From Selaginella moellendorffii (lineage: Eukaryota > Streptophyta > Lycopodiopsida > Selaginellales > Selaginellaceae): 64,000 bases of DNA. Every line of letters begins with the position of its first letter. The stretch's first letter is position 1. The stretch is taken from contig NW_003314271.1 of the NCBI RefSeq assembly GCF_000143415.4, forward strand, positions 2,462,082-2,526,081, read 5' to 3'. Below, in pieces: positions 43,948-54,458 of the stretch. The notes beneath the pieces were generated by a model. It had not been told where the DNA came from. It did not search any database and saw only the letters and a program-made list of their open reading frames with translations. The translations under genes were made by a program, and so were the position numbers.

Positions 43948-45654
43948 ATGCTGGGAGGGATTTTCCACGGGATGGAGCACCACAGCCACTGGAGGAGCCA
44001 CAAGATCACGCACAGGTATGAGAGCTTGGCCCCAGAGATCGCATTCAACAGCTCCGGGACCGTCAAATCCATGGAGCTCTTCGGGGATTACGTCACGCGG
44101 CAGCTCGGGCTGCGCAAGGGGAGCGCCATTGCTCGGCGCCTGGCCGAGGTCGCGAAGGATTACCTCGCCGGGGACAAGAGCAGCTCGGATCACAGCCTGG
44201 AAGGAATCCTCGTCTTCCTCAGCAAGATTGGCGCCGATCCAGACGACGAGGCGGTGATGCTGGACTTGCATCGCGAGATCGTCCGGGAGTTGGACGCTTG
44301 CATGATCTCCTACTTCGCCTTCCACTGGCACCACGCCTCGCAGCTCCTGGATCAGGTCCGCGACGGCCATAGCGGCCCTGGGATGAGGCGGAATTCGCTC
44401 CGGCACGCCGTCCTGGCCGCGACCAGGAAGGAGAGGTTCCAGAAGATCATGGCCGGGCTCAGGGCCAAGAGGACGATCTCGACGCTGCTCGAGACGCTCA
44501 AGGCGATGGGATCGATCTCCAAGGATTCGAGAGTTCCCAGGGAAGGCGAGGTTGTGGTTCCAGCGGAATCAAAGCACCGGAGCCCGGTTCTTCTGTTCAT
44601 CGGGGGTGGAATGGGAGCCGGGAAGAGCACGGTGGTGAAAGAGATCCTTGCTGGTTCTTTCTGGTCGGGCGTGGTCCAGGACACGGTGGTGGTGGAAGCC
44701 GATGCTTTCAAAGAGACGGACGTGGTGTATAGAACGATAAGTTCGTCGGAGCGTGGCGATGGTGGTGATATCGCCATGGCTTCCGAGCTCGTCCACAGCT
44801 CCTCGACGATGGCGGCATCGTCGCTGCTCGTCTCGGCGCTCAACGATGGTAGGGACGTGATCTTCGACGGGACGATGAGTTGGGAGCCGTTTGTAGCGCA
44901 GACTATCGCCATGGCGAGAGATGTTCACAACCGGAGATACAGGATGGGACCAGGATATGTGAAGTCCGAGGATGGAACTGTGGTCGAGGAGTACTGGGTT
45001 CCGGTTGATCCAGAGGAGGAAGAACAGGGACAAAAACAAGATCAGGGACAGGAACTCAAGAACTTCGAAGAACAGGAACGAGAACTTGATCTGGAAAAGC
45101 GAGAACTTGGCAATGCCAGTAGCGAGAAGTTCGCTCGAAAAAGCAGGAGACCATACAGGATCGAATTAGTGGGAGTGACTTGCGAACCGGTTCTAGCCGT
45201 GGAACGGGGCATCCGCCGTGCTATAATCACCAAGAGAGCGGTTCCGATCAAAGGCCAGCTGCGATCACACAAACTCTTCGCGGGATCATTGGAGAAGTAC
45301 TGCGAGCTGGTGGACAACGCGAAGATCTACACGACCAACAAAGTCGGGGAGCCAGCGGAACTTATCGGCTGGAAGGACGATCTCAGCCGCTGCAGCAAGC
45401 TGTTGGTGGATCCGGCAGCGTTCCAGTCCGTGAAGAAGCTGGCCGGGATCAACGAGAACGCGGGCAGCATTCTTGAGCTCTTCGCGGGGTCGCGGGATGA
45501 TCCAAGTGATGATCTGGCTGCTAGCGCTTGGAGTGGGATCATCTTTTCTCCAGAGAGAGCCTCCAGGCAGGATCGTTTGAGACGATTGCTTGCGAGTGTC
45601 AAAGACACAGCGCTGGAATCATCGCCAGACTCGAGCTCCCATGGTTCGAGCTAA
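43948..45654 (+). CDS. Zeta-toxin-fold P-loop NTPase, plant type
   Basis: A single intronless frame of 568 residues. The N-terminal 200 residues are helical and plant-specific in look. A Walker A loop GGGMGAGKST lies at 219-228, preceded by the hydrophobic strand PVLLFI. Further on are VVVEADAFKETDVVYRTI and the strand DVIFDGTMSW, which fit the zeta-toxin/polynucleotide-kinase-like P-loop family. A Gln/Glu-rich insert (about 352-385) interrupts the fold before RIELVGVTCEP. Plant members are larger than bacterial zeta proteins and lack a paired antitoxin; their substrate is not established to my knowledge, so no toxin role is implied. A TATA-like TATTTAAA lies at about 43,852. Confidence 0.82.
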   Translation: MLGGIFHGMEHHSHWRSHKITHRYESLAPEIAFNSSGTVKSMELFGDYVTRQLGLRKGSAIARRLAEVAKDYLAGDKSSSDHSLEGILVFLSKIGADPDDEAVMLDLHREIVRELDACMISYFAFHWHHASQLLDQVRDGHSGPGMRRNSLRHAVLAATRKERFQKIMAGLRAKRTISTLLETLKAMGSISKDSRVPREGEVVVPAESKHRSPVLLFIGGGMGAGKSTVVKEILAGSFWSGVVQDTVVVEADAFKETDVVYRTISSSERGDGGDIAMASELVHSSSTMAASSLLVSALNDGRDVIFDGTMSWEPFVAQTIAMARDVHNRRYRMGPGYVKSEDGTVVEEYWVPVDPEEEEQGQKQDQGQELKNFEEQERELDLEKRELGNASSEKFARKSRRPYRIELVGVTCEPVLAVERGIRRAIITKRAVPIKGQLRSHKLFAGSLEKYCELVDNAKIYTTNKVGEPAELIGWKDDLSRCSKLLVDPAAFQSVKKLAGINENAGSILELFAGSRDDPSDDLAASAWSGIIFSPERASRQDRLRRLLASVKDTALESSPDSSSHGSS

Positions 45655-45724
45655 TCGAGGAAGAAATGGTATGTATACTCGTATTTGTGTAACATTTCGT
45701 TTGCTAATGATATTAAAAAATTGA

Positions 45725-47093
45725 ATGGATGGAGGTAGGGTTTATGTGGTTCTATCGTCCTGGCGAGAGGATGCCGGCGTGCGCGTCACCGGCTGGGGCT
45801 CCGCGCACAAGGCGGTGCGAGATCTCTGCCTCGCCAGGGAGCGCGGCGCCGGGAGCGGCGGCATTGCGCGGCGATGGAGCAAGCTTAGCCGGAATCTCAG
45901 GGGCAAGGTGCTGGAGCAGCTGGTCGAGAAGGAGGAGCTCGAGATCGCGCTTGCGGTGAGTGTTCTTGGTGAGATTCTGGCGTGAATCGTGGATTTCGGG
46001 CCAGGTGTACAATGAGGAGGCGAGGAATGTGCGAATCCATGGCCACATTGCGGCGTTGATGGCCAAGGCGCGGGAGACGGTGGAGGCGGATGCGTTTGTT
46101 GCGGGATTTGATGACGAGCTGGGGGAATCCGAGAGAGTGAAGTTCCGCTGCGCGCTCTTGGAGTTCTACGCGAGGTATGGGTTGTGGGAGAGAGCTCACA
46201 GGGAGTTTGGAGAGCTAGAGGGATTGGGCAGAGCAGCCGCAGCAGCTGGGCGGAGAGCGCTGTTCCAAGCCCAGGCAAAGTTTGGCGATCCATTTGAGGC
46301 GGAGGAAACACTCAACTCGATCAAAGCTAGCGGGGAAAGGGTCTCCTCCCGGAGTTACAAGTCGTTGCTCGTCTCGTTTGGAAGGGCTGCCATCTACGGC
46401 AAAGTTGACGAGGTCTTGGAAGCCATGCTCAAGGCTGGGCACAAGCTGGATGCAGCCACTTTCAACACGATGCTCGCAGCGTATGGGACTCACAGGAAGT
46501 ATAGGGAGATGCTAGAGGTGATGGAGATGATGGAGGAGGCCAGGATTGGATTGACAGTTCTCTCCTGGAACGCAGTCAGCAACGCTTGCCCGGTGCTCAC
46601 TTCGCTAGCCCAGCTTACCGGTGATGCTCAAGAGCCGGAGTCACTCCTCGGCGCCACGGATTTGCTCTCTACACTGGATGGCTCGGACGAAGAACTGGAG
46701 CTGGTCAGGAAGCTAGTGACGATGAATCTCCCGCTTGGATCGGTGGATTGGTCGGCGGAGGTGTGGAAGCTGGACATGCACAGCTTGACACCCGGGGCAG
46801 CGTATCTCACACTTCTGTGCTGGCTCGACGAGGCAAAGCGGAAGTTTGTATCGGGTGCTAGAGTTCCCAGGGAGATCGAGGTGGTCACGGGATGGGGAAA
46901 GCACAGCAAAGTGGAGGGAAGCTCCGAGGTGAAGAATGCCGTGCTGAGATGCCTGAGGAGCGCCAAGAGTCCTCTCAAGATTGACAGGGAGAACAAGGGG
47001 AGAATGCTCGGCCGGGGGCACAAACTCAAGGAGTGGCTGCTAGCTTCTTGCAACGCTTGCGAGCTCGGAACTCATGGAAGCTATCAACTGTGA
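45725..47093 (+). CDS. PPR-SMR protein, probably organellar RNA-binding
   Basis: Two exons (45725-45955 and 46005-47093) give 439 residues. The middle holds weak PPR units (SYKSLLVSFGRAAIYGKVDEVLEAM, TFNTMLAAYGTHRKYREMLEVME). The C-terminus is an SMR (small MutS-related) domain with LDMHSLTPGAAYLTLLCWL, VVTGWGKHSK and a VKNAVLRCLR helix. LDxH and TGxGxHS-like motifs are the SMR signature; in this protein class they accompany nucleic-acid binding or endonuclease activity in chloroplasts or mitochondria. PPR number is low, as in shorter members of the family. ATG 45,725 is used because it keeps the frame across the intron; ATG 45,729 is in another frame. Confidence 0.85.
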
Positions 47094-47240
47094 TCTCGAT
47101 GATCATCGTGAACGCTATGCTCATCAGCTCTATAAGCTTCTCACTCCAGAAGAATTACTTTGCCCTTGCAGAAAATTAAAACTTCTCTATGGTGGAAGAT
47201 CTATGCTAAACTTACTCCAAGGTTTCCAGAGTATAAGCTT

Positions 47241-47300
47241 TTTGGCGCCTCTTTCAAAATTTTCCCGCATTTAGAGTCCTAGGGTTCTAGTTTTAGGGTT
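47241..47300 (+). promoter_or_regulatory. E2F sites and teloboxes upstream of ASF1
   Basis: TTTGGCGC (47,241-47,248) and TTTCCCGC (47,261-47,268) both fit the E2F consensus TTTSSCGC. TAGGGTT follows at 47,280-47,286 and 47,294-47,300. This set fits S-phase expression of a histone chaperone. The motifs are seen; regulation is inferred. Confidence 0.65.
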
Positions 47301-47524
47301 TGGCGATCGATAGGGCTTCGCGTGAAGAAGGCGAGGAGGCGCGGGGAAGCGCACCGCACTGCTAGCACGTATGTATTCTCGGCTCCCATTCCTCTTCTTT
47401 GCCCGCGCTCGTAGGAATCGCTGAAAATTTTCCACTCGCAGCAGGAGATCTAGAGCTCTAAGATTTAAAATGCGCTTTCGGGAACCAAGAATCAGTGGAT
47501 AAGCGAGACAGGAGAAAGAAAAGG

Positions 47525-48218
47525 ATGAGCGCGATCAACATCACTAATGTTACTGTGCTGGACAATCCGTCAATGTTCCTCAAGCCCTTCCAGTTTGAGA
47601 TTTCTTACGAGTGTCTCATTCCCCTCAAAGATGGTCAGTGACGAGTTTTAAGTTCCTGTTCTAAATTGTTTCTCGGTTTTGTTCCTTTCCCACAGATTTG
47701 GAGTGGAAGCTCATTTACGTAGGATCAGCCGAAGATGAGAAATACGACCAAGTTCTCGAGAGTGTTCTTGTTGGCCCTGTCAACGTTGGTAATTACCGCT
47801 TCCTCTTTCAGGTGCTTTAGAATTTTTTGCTGTTCTTTTTGTGTCTAGAAAGTGTTCCACTGACTGGAATTTTCTTGTTTGTCTGATTCTTTTTCAGGCG
47901 GACCCTCCCGAGTGGACAAAAATCCCCGATGAAGATATTCTTGGAGTGACTGTGCTGCTGCTAACATGCTCGTACCTGGGCCAGGAATTTATCAGAGTTG
48001 GCTATTACGTGAGCACCGAGTACGCGGACGACAGTCTCAACTTGGAGCCGCCGGCCAAAGTTCTCATCAACCAAGTGAGACGGACTGTTCTAGCGGAGAA
48101 GCCACGGGTCACGAAATTCCCCATGGCGTTTAACGCGCCACTGGCGAACGAAAAGGTGGAGGAAGACGCAAACAACACGAGCAATGGCAGCAATCTCCTC
48201 CCCGTGGACGCCTCTTAA
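47525..48218 (+). CDS. ASF1: Histone H3-H4 chaperone ASF1
   Basis: Three exons (47525-47633, 47696-47811 and 47898-48218) give 181 residues. The sequence follows the conserved ASF1 core throughout: [59 protein letters not shown], a [14 protein letters not shown] block, [19 protein letters not shown] and [10 protein letters not shown]. The immunoglobulin-like core binds an H3-H4 dimer and hands it to CAF-1 or HIRA during nucleosome assembly. The C-terminal 30 residues are acidic and variable, as usual. A 5' UTR intron ending TTTTCCACTCGCAG at about 47,441 is likely. Confidence 0.95.
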
Positions 48219-49925
48219 TGGTCGAAGCTTGTGTAAGTTTTTCCTAAGCTTCCATGTTGATTTTGCAAGGTGCTTATCGAATCTCTCGACCGTGACAGGT
48301 TCTCCTTAAACGTAAATGCGCAACGAAAAAAGGAAAGAAGAACGAAGGATGCCTTCGTTGATTTTTCTAGGCGGGAGAAACTATTTGGCACGTCTGTGTG
48401 CTTGCGGTTTAGCATACACTCACAAACTCTTAGCTGGCTTTTGCGTAAGTTCTTGACCCCATTTGTCTTCTCTCTTTCGTGTTTTTTCTTTGCTTTCTCG
48501 TTCTCGTTCTTCTTGCAACAGCGCAGACTCGTGTCCAAACTCTAAACAGCATCCTCCTCTCGACATCTGTAATGCTCGAGAAAACGTTGGAATCAAGTTT
48601 CGTCGTGCTCTTTTCTCCGCCTCTCTTTGTGTTTGTTGGGTGTTCCAGAAGCAGCAATGAATGCCAGGAAACTCTCTAGCTTCGATCGGTTTGCTTGGAC
48701 AAAAACGATCAAATCGATCGAGCTAGAGCTGGACTAAGTTTTCGGGACGATCGCCAAGGACAAAAACGTGTTTCTTGGTGTGATCTTATAGGATATCTTT
48801 TTGTGGCTCCAGCGTTTAGGTGGGGCCTCTTTATAAGTCAATTAGCTTATATTTTTGTGATCAATCAAATCAATCAAACTTCTCAATCGATCTTTGAAAG
48901 TAGAGCCTTCATCACTGTCACGGGAATATACCCCGGCGATTGAGGCCCGTTGGCGCCAAAATTCAAAACAGCCCCAGGCATCTCGCAGAGCCTGGCACGC
49001 ACGCTCTGTGGGGTTTTGTGTGGGGTTTTAGGTCGGCGCGAGAGCGAGACGATGGCGCATCGATGCGCCGCCGCCGCCGCCGGGGGCTGCAAATCGATTG
49101 GAGGAGGTAGGTGGAGCTGCCTGTCAGTGTCGATCGATGACGACTCCAGGAAATCGGGATATTTGGGGGGCTAGTGGTCGATCGAGAGAGGAAAGCGCTG
49201 GATTCAGCGGCTGGGGACTACCAAGTGGCAGTGCCGTGCCGGATCTCCAGGATTGGTGCGGGAGAGGAGTAGCAATCGCCGGCATTTAGCTTTCGGAGGG
49301 AAATTACTCGAAGTAGGTGTTTGTGGAAATGAGTATTTTAGTGCGTGACACTTACGCGAGCTCCCCAAGTTTCCCGTGACCGGCATAGCGATAGGATGAA
49401 TATCAAATCCGGGATCCAGGGACAAAAATTCTTAGGGGGCTTTTCATTTTCTCGGGGTTGACTCGCATCATCAAGTCCAGTGCCAGGGTCGCGGTTCGGT
49501 CCACGCTCGAGAAACGGGATGATGTCACTGGGTGTTGATCGACTGGTGCTCCACCGGCTGGGATTGGTACGCTCCTCCCTTTTCTTTCGTTTTCCTGCTT
49601 GCTTGCAGTGTGTTGTTTTTTCAATTCCGTGCAATCAAAGGCCATTTTTGCGTTAAGGGCTTGCTATAAATGTTTGAGCCCGGCTCAGAGGTCTCGGGAG
49701 TGCTGTGCTGTGCGTCTTTGAGTGGGGGTGTTCGCTTGTTTTTTTCCGCGTTGTTGTTGTGCCCGAAATCGCTGCTTGTTTATTTACTTATCGTAACTTA
49801 TCCATCTCGTCCCGTTCTTCCCTTTTTGTTTCCTCCTCTGGATCTTTCTTTTGCATGTCACAGCTTGCTGCGAATCTAGTAACTCGATAGTTCTTGTCTT
49901 CTGACACTTTATTGGTTAAGGTAAG
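48219..49925. other. Intergenic region and leader of the sulfate transporter gene
   Basis: 1.7 kb with no frame showing a recognisable domain. It includes ASF1 3' UTR and probably 5' UTR exons of the sulfate transporter gene. The palindrome TTGGCGCCAA at about 48,950 contains an E2F-like TTTGGCGC on the minus strand. Confidence 0.5.
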
Positions 49926-52566
49926 ATGGGAGATATCGAGAGCAATGGCGAAGCTTACAACGGCCACAAAGTCATGGAGGTCCTGAGGCCGCCTTACAAG
50001 AGCTCCGCCAGCGCTTTCGGAGACACTGTCAAAGAAACATTTTTCCCGGATGATCCCTTTCGGCAATTCCGCCATCAAACCGCGGCGACGAAGTTTGTTC
50101 TGGCAATGCGTTACATGTTCCCTGTGCTGGATTGGGGAGCTAAGTATAAGTTCGCGGATCTCAGAGCGGATCTAGTTTCAGGACTGACAATTGCGAGTCT
50201 CTCCATACCGCAGGTCAGTGCTGCTTTTAACTTTCACCGTAGAGGCTTAGCTCACGTACGGTGCCTGTGGGTCTTGCAGGGCATAGCATATGCAAAACTT
50301 GCAAACTTGCCCCCGATTTATGGGCTCTGTAAGTTCTCTACCTTCCATTTCGTTTCCAGCTGCGAAAAATGTGCTTTTACGCTGGTCGGTGGTTCACAAT
50401 GACTTATTGTGCTGTGTGTCCAGACTCGACATTTCTACCGCCGTTGCTCTATGCAATCATGGGAAGCTCGAGAGATCTTGCAATTGGACCGTCAGCGATA
50501 TTGTCACTTGTTTTGGGGACTATGCTGCGTCAAGAAGCTGACCCTGTCAAGGAGCCGGAGCTCCATTTGAGGCTTGCCTTGACTGCAACCTTCTTCACAG
50601 GTGTCATCCAAGCTGGTCTTGGAGTTTTTAGGTGCGCATCATATGGACTTGAGCTTGGATCTGATGACTCGTTTCATTCACGGCAGGCTTGGATTTCTTA
50701 TTGATTTTCTTTCACATGCTACGATTGTCGGTTTTGTGTCTGGCGTGGCCGTTATAATTTGCCTGCAGCAACTCAAGGGAATTCTCGGCCTACCGCATTT
50801 CACCACAAAATCGGACATTATCTCCGTTCTCCATGCTGTGTTTGAACACCCGCAACAGGTACGCTGCTCGTTCAGTTGATCTCGTCTGATTCTTTTCTTT
50901 TTCGCTTGCAGTGGAACTGGCGTACTATTGTCATTGGAGTTTGCTTCGTGACCCTTTGCTTGGTGACAAAATATATTGTGCGTTTCTGTTCCTTTGATTT
51001 TGTTGGCTTTTAATCATTAAGACCTTCCATTCCAGGGAACAAGAAACAGGAAGTACTTCTGGCTTTCAGCTGGAGCGCCAATGACGACAGTTGTTGTGAC
51101 TACGTTTTGCACATATATTACTCATGCAGAGAAACATGGTGTGAGCATCGTTGGACACTTGAAAAAGGGCCTGAATCCCATTTCAACGCACAAGCTGTTT
51201 CTTACGGGACCATATGTCTTGGCAGCGGTAAAAATTGCTGTGGTGGTGGCAGCTATTGGACTTATGGTACGAATTGTGCTGTTTCTAATTTCCTGGGGGA
51301 CTGACCGACGAATTCAGGAAGCGATAGCGATTGGGAGAACGTTTGCGTCCATGAAAGGCTATGATATTGATGGCAACAAGGAGATGATAGCGTTTGGTGT
51401 CATGAACACTTGCAGCGCGTGCATGTCTTGTTATGCTACTACAGGTGCTCTTTCACTTTGCCTTTGCTACTCTTGCAAATGTTTTATCTTGTTCTTTGTT
51501 TTTTGTTTTGTTTTGGACAGGGGCTGTCTCTCGTTCGGCTGTGAACTTCAACGCAGGTTGCAGGACGGCATTTTCCAACATCGTCATGTCATTTGTCATC
51601 ATGGTTACGTTGCTGGTTCTCATGCCGTTATTCCATTATACTCCCAACGTCACGCTCGCTGCCATTATCTTTGCTGCTGTTATTGGGCTGATTGATCCAT
51701 GTACCGCGTACGAAATTTTCAAGGTGGACAAGATCGACTTTCTCGCTTGCATCGCTGGTTTTCTAGGAGTTATCTTCATTTCTATTCAGATGGGGCTTGT
51801 GATCGCTGTAAGAACTCTCTCTACTCTCTGCACCTGAGATGGACGATATAACAGCGTTGTTTTTGCAGGTTACCATTTCTCTTGCGAGACTTATACTGCA
51901 AATGACAAGGCCACACACGTCACTCCTGGGTCAAATACCAGGGACGAACGTTTTCAGGAACAAAAAGCAGTACCCAGGCACGATGAAAACGGATGGCATT
52001 CTTGTGATTCGAATCGATGCAGGCATTTACTTTTCAAACGCAAACTACATCAGAGAAAGGTAACACACTGTACAGAAATGCCTTGAATGCTGACGTGAAA
52101 ATTATCCCAACGTTTGGAGATGACAGAGTCTTCAGATGGATAGCTGATGAGGAAGAAGCTAACGGGAAATCAGGACAGTCTTCGATTCGCTATGTGATCA
52201 TCGACTTAACCCGTAAGCAGTAGCAGCAACCTTGACGTGGCTCATCGTTTTTATTTCAGCGGTGATGAACATTGACACAAGTGGGATCCATGGCTTTGAA
52301 AACATCCAGAGAATCTTGAAAAGCAGAGGTGTTCAGGTAGAAAAAGGGAAACCTTCCTTGATGTTTATCTCGATATCTGATCTTTGATATTTCTTTGCTT
52401 CTGTCAGCTTGCGTTCGCAAATCCTGGGAGTGGCGTTTTTGAGAAGCTGCACAAGTCCAAGTTCATGGAGTCTCTCGGCCAGCAGTGGATGTTCCTCACG
52501 GTGAGCGGGGCCGTGCAAGTTTGCTCATCGCTACTCGCCATGGAAAACAAGGGCCTGGCGGAGTAG
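49926..52566 (+). CDS. SULTR-type sulfate transporter
   Basis: Twelve exons (49926-50213, 50280-50328, 50424-50631, 50687-50858, 50912-50977, 51036-51266, 51318-51444, 51521-51807, 51869-52059, 52127-52212, 52260-52336 and 52408-52566) total 1,941 nt, or 646 residues, in phase. The pre-membrane segment FFPDDPFRQF and the block [32 protein letters not shown] are the SLC26/SulP signature. About 10-12 hydrophobic segments follow, with RSAVNFNAGCRTAFSNI in the core. The C-terminal STAS domain holds ILVIRIDAGIYFSNANYI, RYVIIDLTPVMNIDTSG and NPGSGVFEKLHKSKF. The protein should be a plasma-membrane or internal proton-coupled sulfate carrier. The subgroup (SULTR1 to 4) is not assigned; the N-terminal wording is SULTR3-like. 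Confidence 0.93.
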
Positions 52567-54458
52567 AGCGATTCGAAGATTACGCACACATTTGTGCGTA
52601 TGTACAGGTAAAACAGCGGTGTATTTTATGACCCCAACATTTTGCAAGAAAGATGGTCAAGTAGTAAAATTTCTACGCTCTTCGATGCAAATGGAAAAAA
52701 CAAGTACATTGTTTAGTGGCATTCACAAAGAAGAAAATTACAAGAAAAGTTTTGACCACGGGGTCAATGAATAAGAACCATTTTCTTCTTTGTTTTTCAC
52801 TTTCCTCTGTATGAATCTAGTGGCAGAGATACGACCATGTCGTATGCTCCAACGCCTTTATACGTGGAAATACTCAACCGCATACGCGTGGTCCACCTTT
52901 GGCGGCTCTCCACATTTAAAAACATTACATAGAATATCTCCTCAAACCTTCCACAGAAACTAGGCCGTGCAAATATACCGCCGTTGCCTGATTGATCATT
53001 CTCCTTTCGAAGCCTCGGAAAAAACAGTGATTGTTTTACATCCTGATTGATCCTGATTGACACACAAAAGCATTAAGTCGGGATTGATTGAAATGCCTAT
53101 AGCTATACTCATCACTCAGCACCGTGTAGCCGTAGCATATAGCATGCTTTCTTGTTCTTGCTGATGTCAAACCCACGAAAGGGTCTCTGTCAAATCGCTG
53201 ATTCTCTGCGATGCTGGAGAATCAACCAAGCAAAGCACGAAGCTTTCTCGTGCCAAATCTTTCCGGGACTGCATAACAAGGTAGTAGACTGTTAGCGTAT
53301 ATGGAAAGGCACGCTGCTCTACACACACCTGGTGCGCGCTGCTGTAGCTACAGCCTGCTTACCAAGTTGAGCCATCTCGGTCTCCATCCCAAGCTTGTCC
53401 TGTGCTCAAACCGGGCCGATTTTGCAATCCCAGCTGCTGCTACGCACCTTCACATCGGAAGTTTTTATGAGCTGAGCGAAAAACTAATGTCACGAGCAGG
53501 GGCACGTACCTTAGTTGCACATACGTTTGATCATGCTCCTATTATTGCCAGTTTGATATTGGTTTTCCTCAAAGCAGCAGCCACGAAATCCACAGCCGCA
53601 ATTCAATCCTGCTTTGTCCTCGAGTACCATGGCTTAATCTGCCGCTCCCCCCTCTTACCTTGCTCGCAGTTTTTTAAAGAGAGTTCCCCAAGGCGGAGCA
53701 AAGCATTATTGGGTGTAGTCACTCCCCCCAGTTTTTTAATCTCCTGCTCGTTCGGTCCATCCGTCACTGTGAATGCAACAAATGGTTTTTAGCCGGGTCA
53801 GAACGCTCACATGTTATACCTCGAGGCTTGGTGGTCTAGAGCTCGCTAAAACGAGACAGAAAATAAACAAACCACCGGTGTCCAGTGAAAGACTTCCAAC
53901 CTGCATGCATGCCAAACTTAACAGCACGAAAGAAAAACAGAAAACAATCTTCAAAGTCTCGCTCGCTTGCTCGCTCTCTCTCTCTCTGTGCTCTCTTTTT
54001 TGTTTGCGTTCTCAGGTGCTTTCTTCTCAGGAACAAAGCCGCGACTGCCTGTCAAAATGCTAGCATCAGCCATCACCAGTTGTGACACACTGACCGCTGC
54101 TCCTGCAAGAAGAGAAGTGTTTAGCCTTTTCCTCATTTTCTTTGCTACTTTTATAACCTGCTTGGCAGTTGCTTCACTCGCCAGCAACGTGAATCTGCCC
54201 TGAGCAGCGGGTTGAATCCATCAGATGCAAGCAGTGGCCCTGACCACGAAGACAACGAAGAAGACCACCAGCACCAAATGCTCGTTTTAATGAGGATCGC
54301 TGAGCTGCGCCATCACCATGAGCTTAAAGCGCGAACTTGCTCAAAAGGTCGGAGAGTCACTGTGCTGCTGCGGGATTCTCGTCAATAACCAGCCTTGTCT
54401 TAGTTTAGAGCCAAGTGAAGTGGAGTGAGAGAGAGAGCGCTCTGCGTCGTCGTCAAGT
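52567..54458 (-). other. Unresolved region, possible minus-strand spliced gene
   Basis: On the minus strand, short frames adjoin plausible splice sites: SEATAKQVIKVAKKMRKRLN with AAVSVSQLVMADASILTG (about 54,187-54,060), VTDGPNEQEIKKLGG with TPNNALLRLGEL (about 53,770-53,690) and DKLGMETEMAQLGKQAVA (about 53,400-53,330). They do not assemble into a model I can name. A plus-strand frame at 53,301-53,792 overlaps them and lacks recognisable content. Confidence 0.3.

Noticed and set aside
43948-45654. Toxin-antitoxin system suggested by the zeta-toxin fold
   Set aside because: It is a nuclear plant gene with no epsilon-type partner nearby; plant members of this fold are not known to form such systems.
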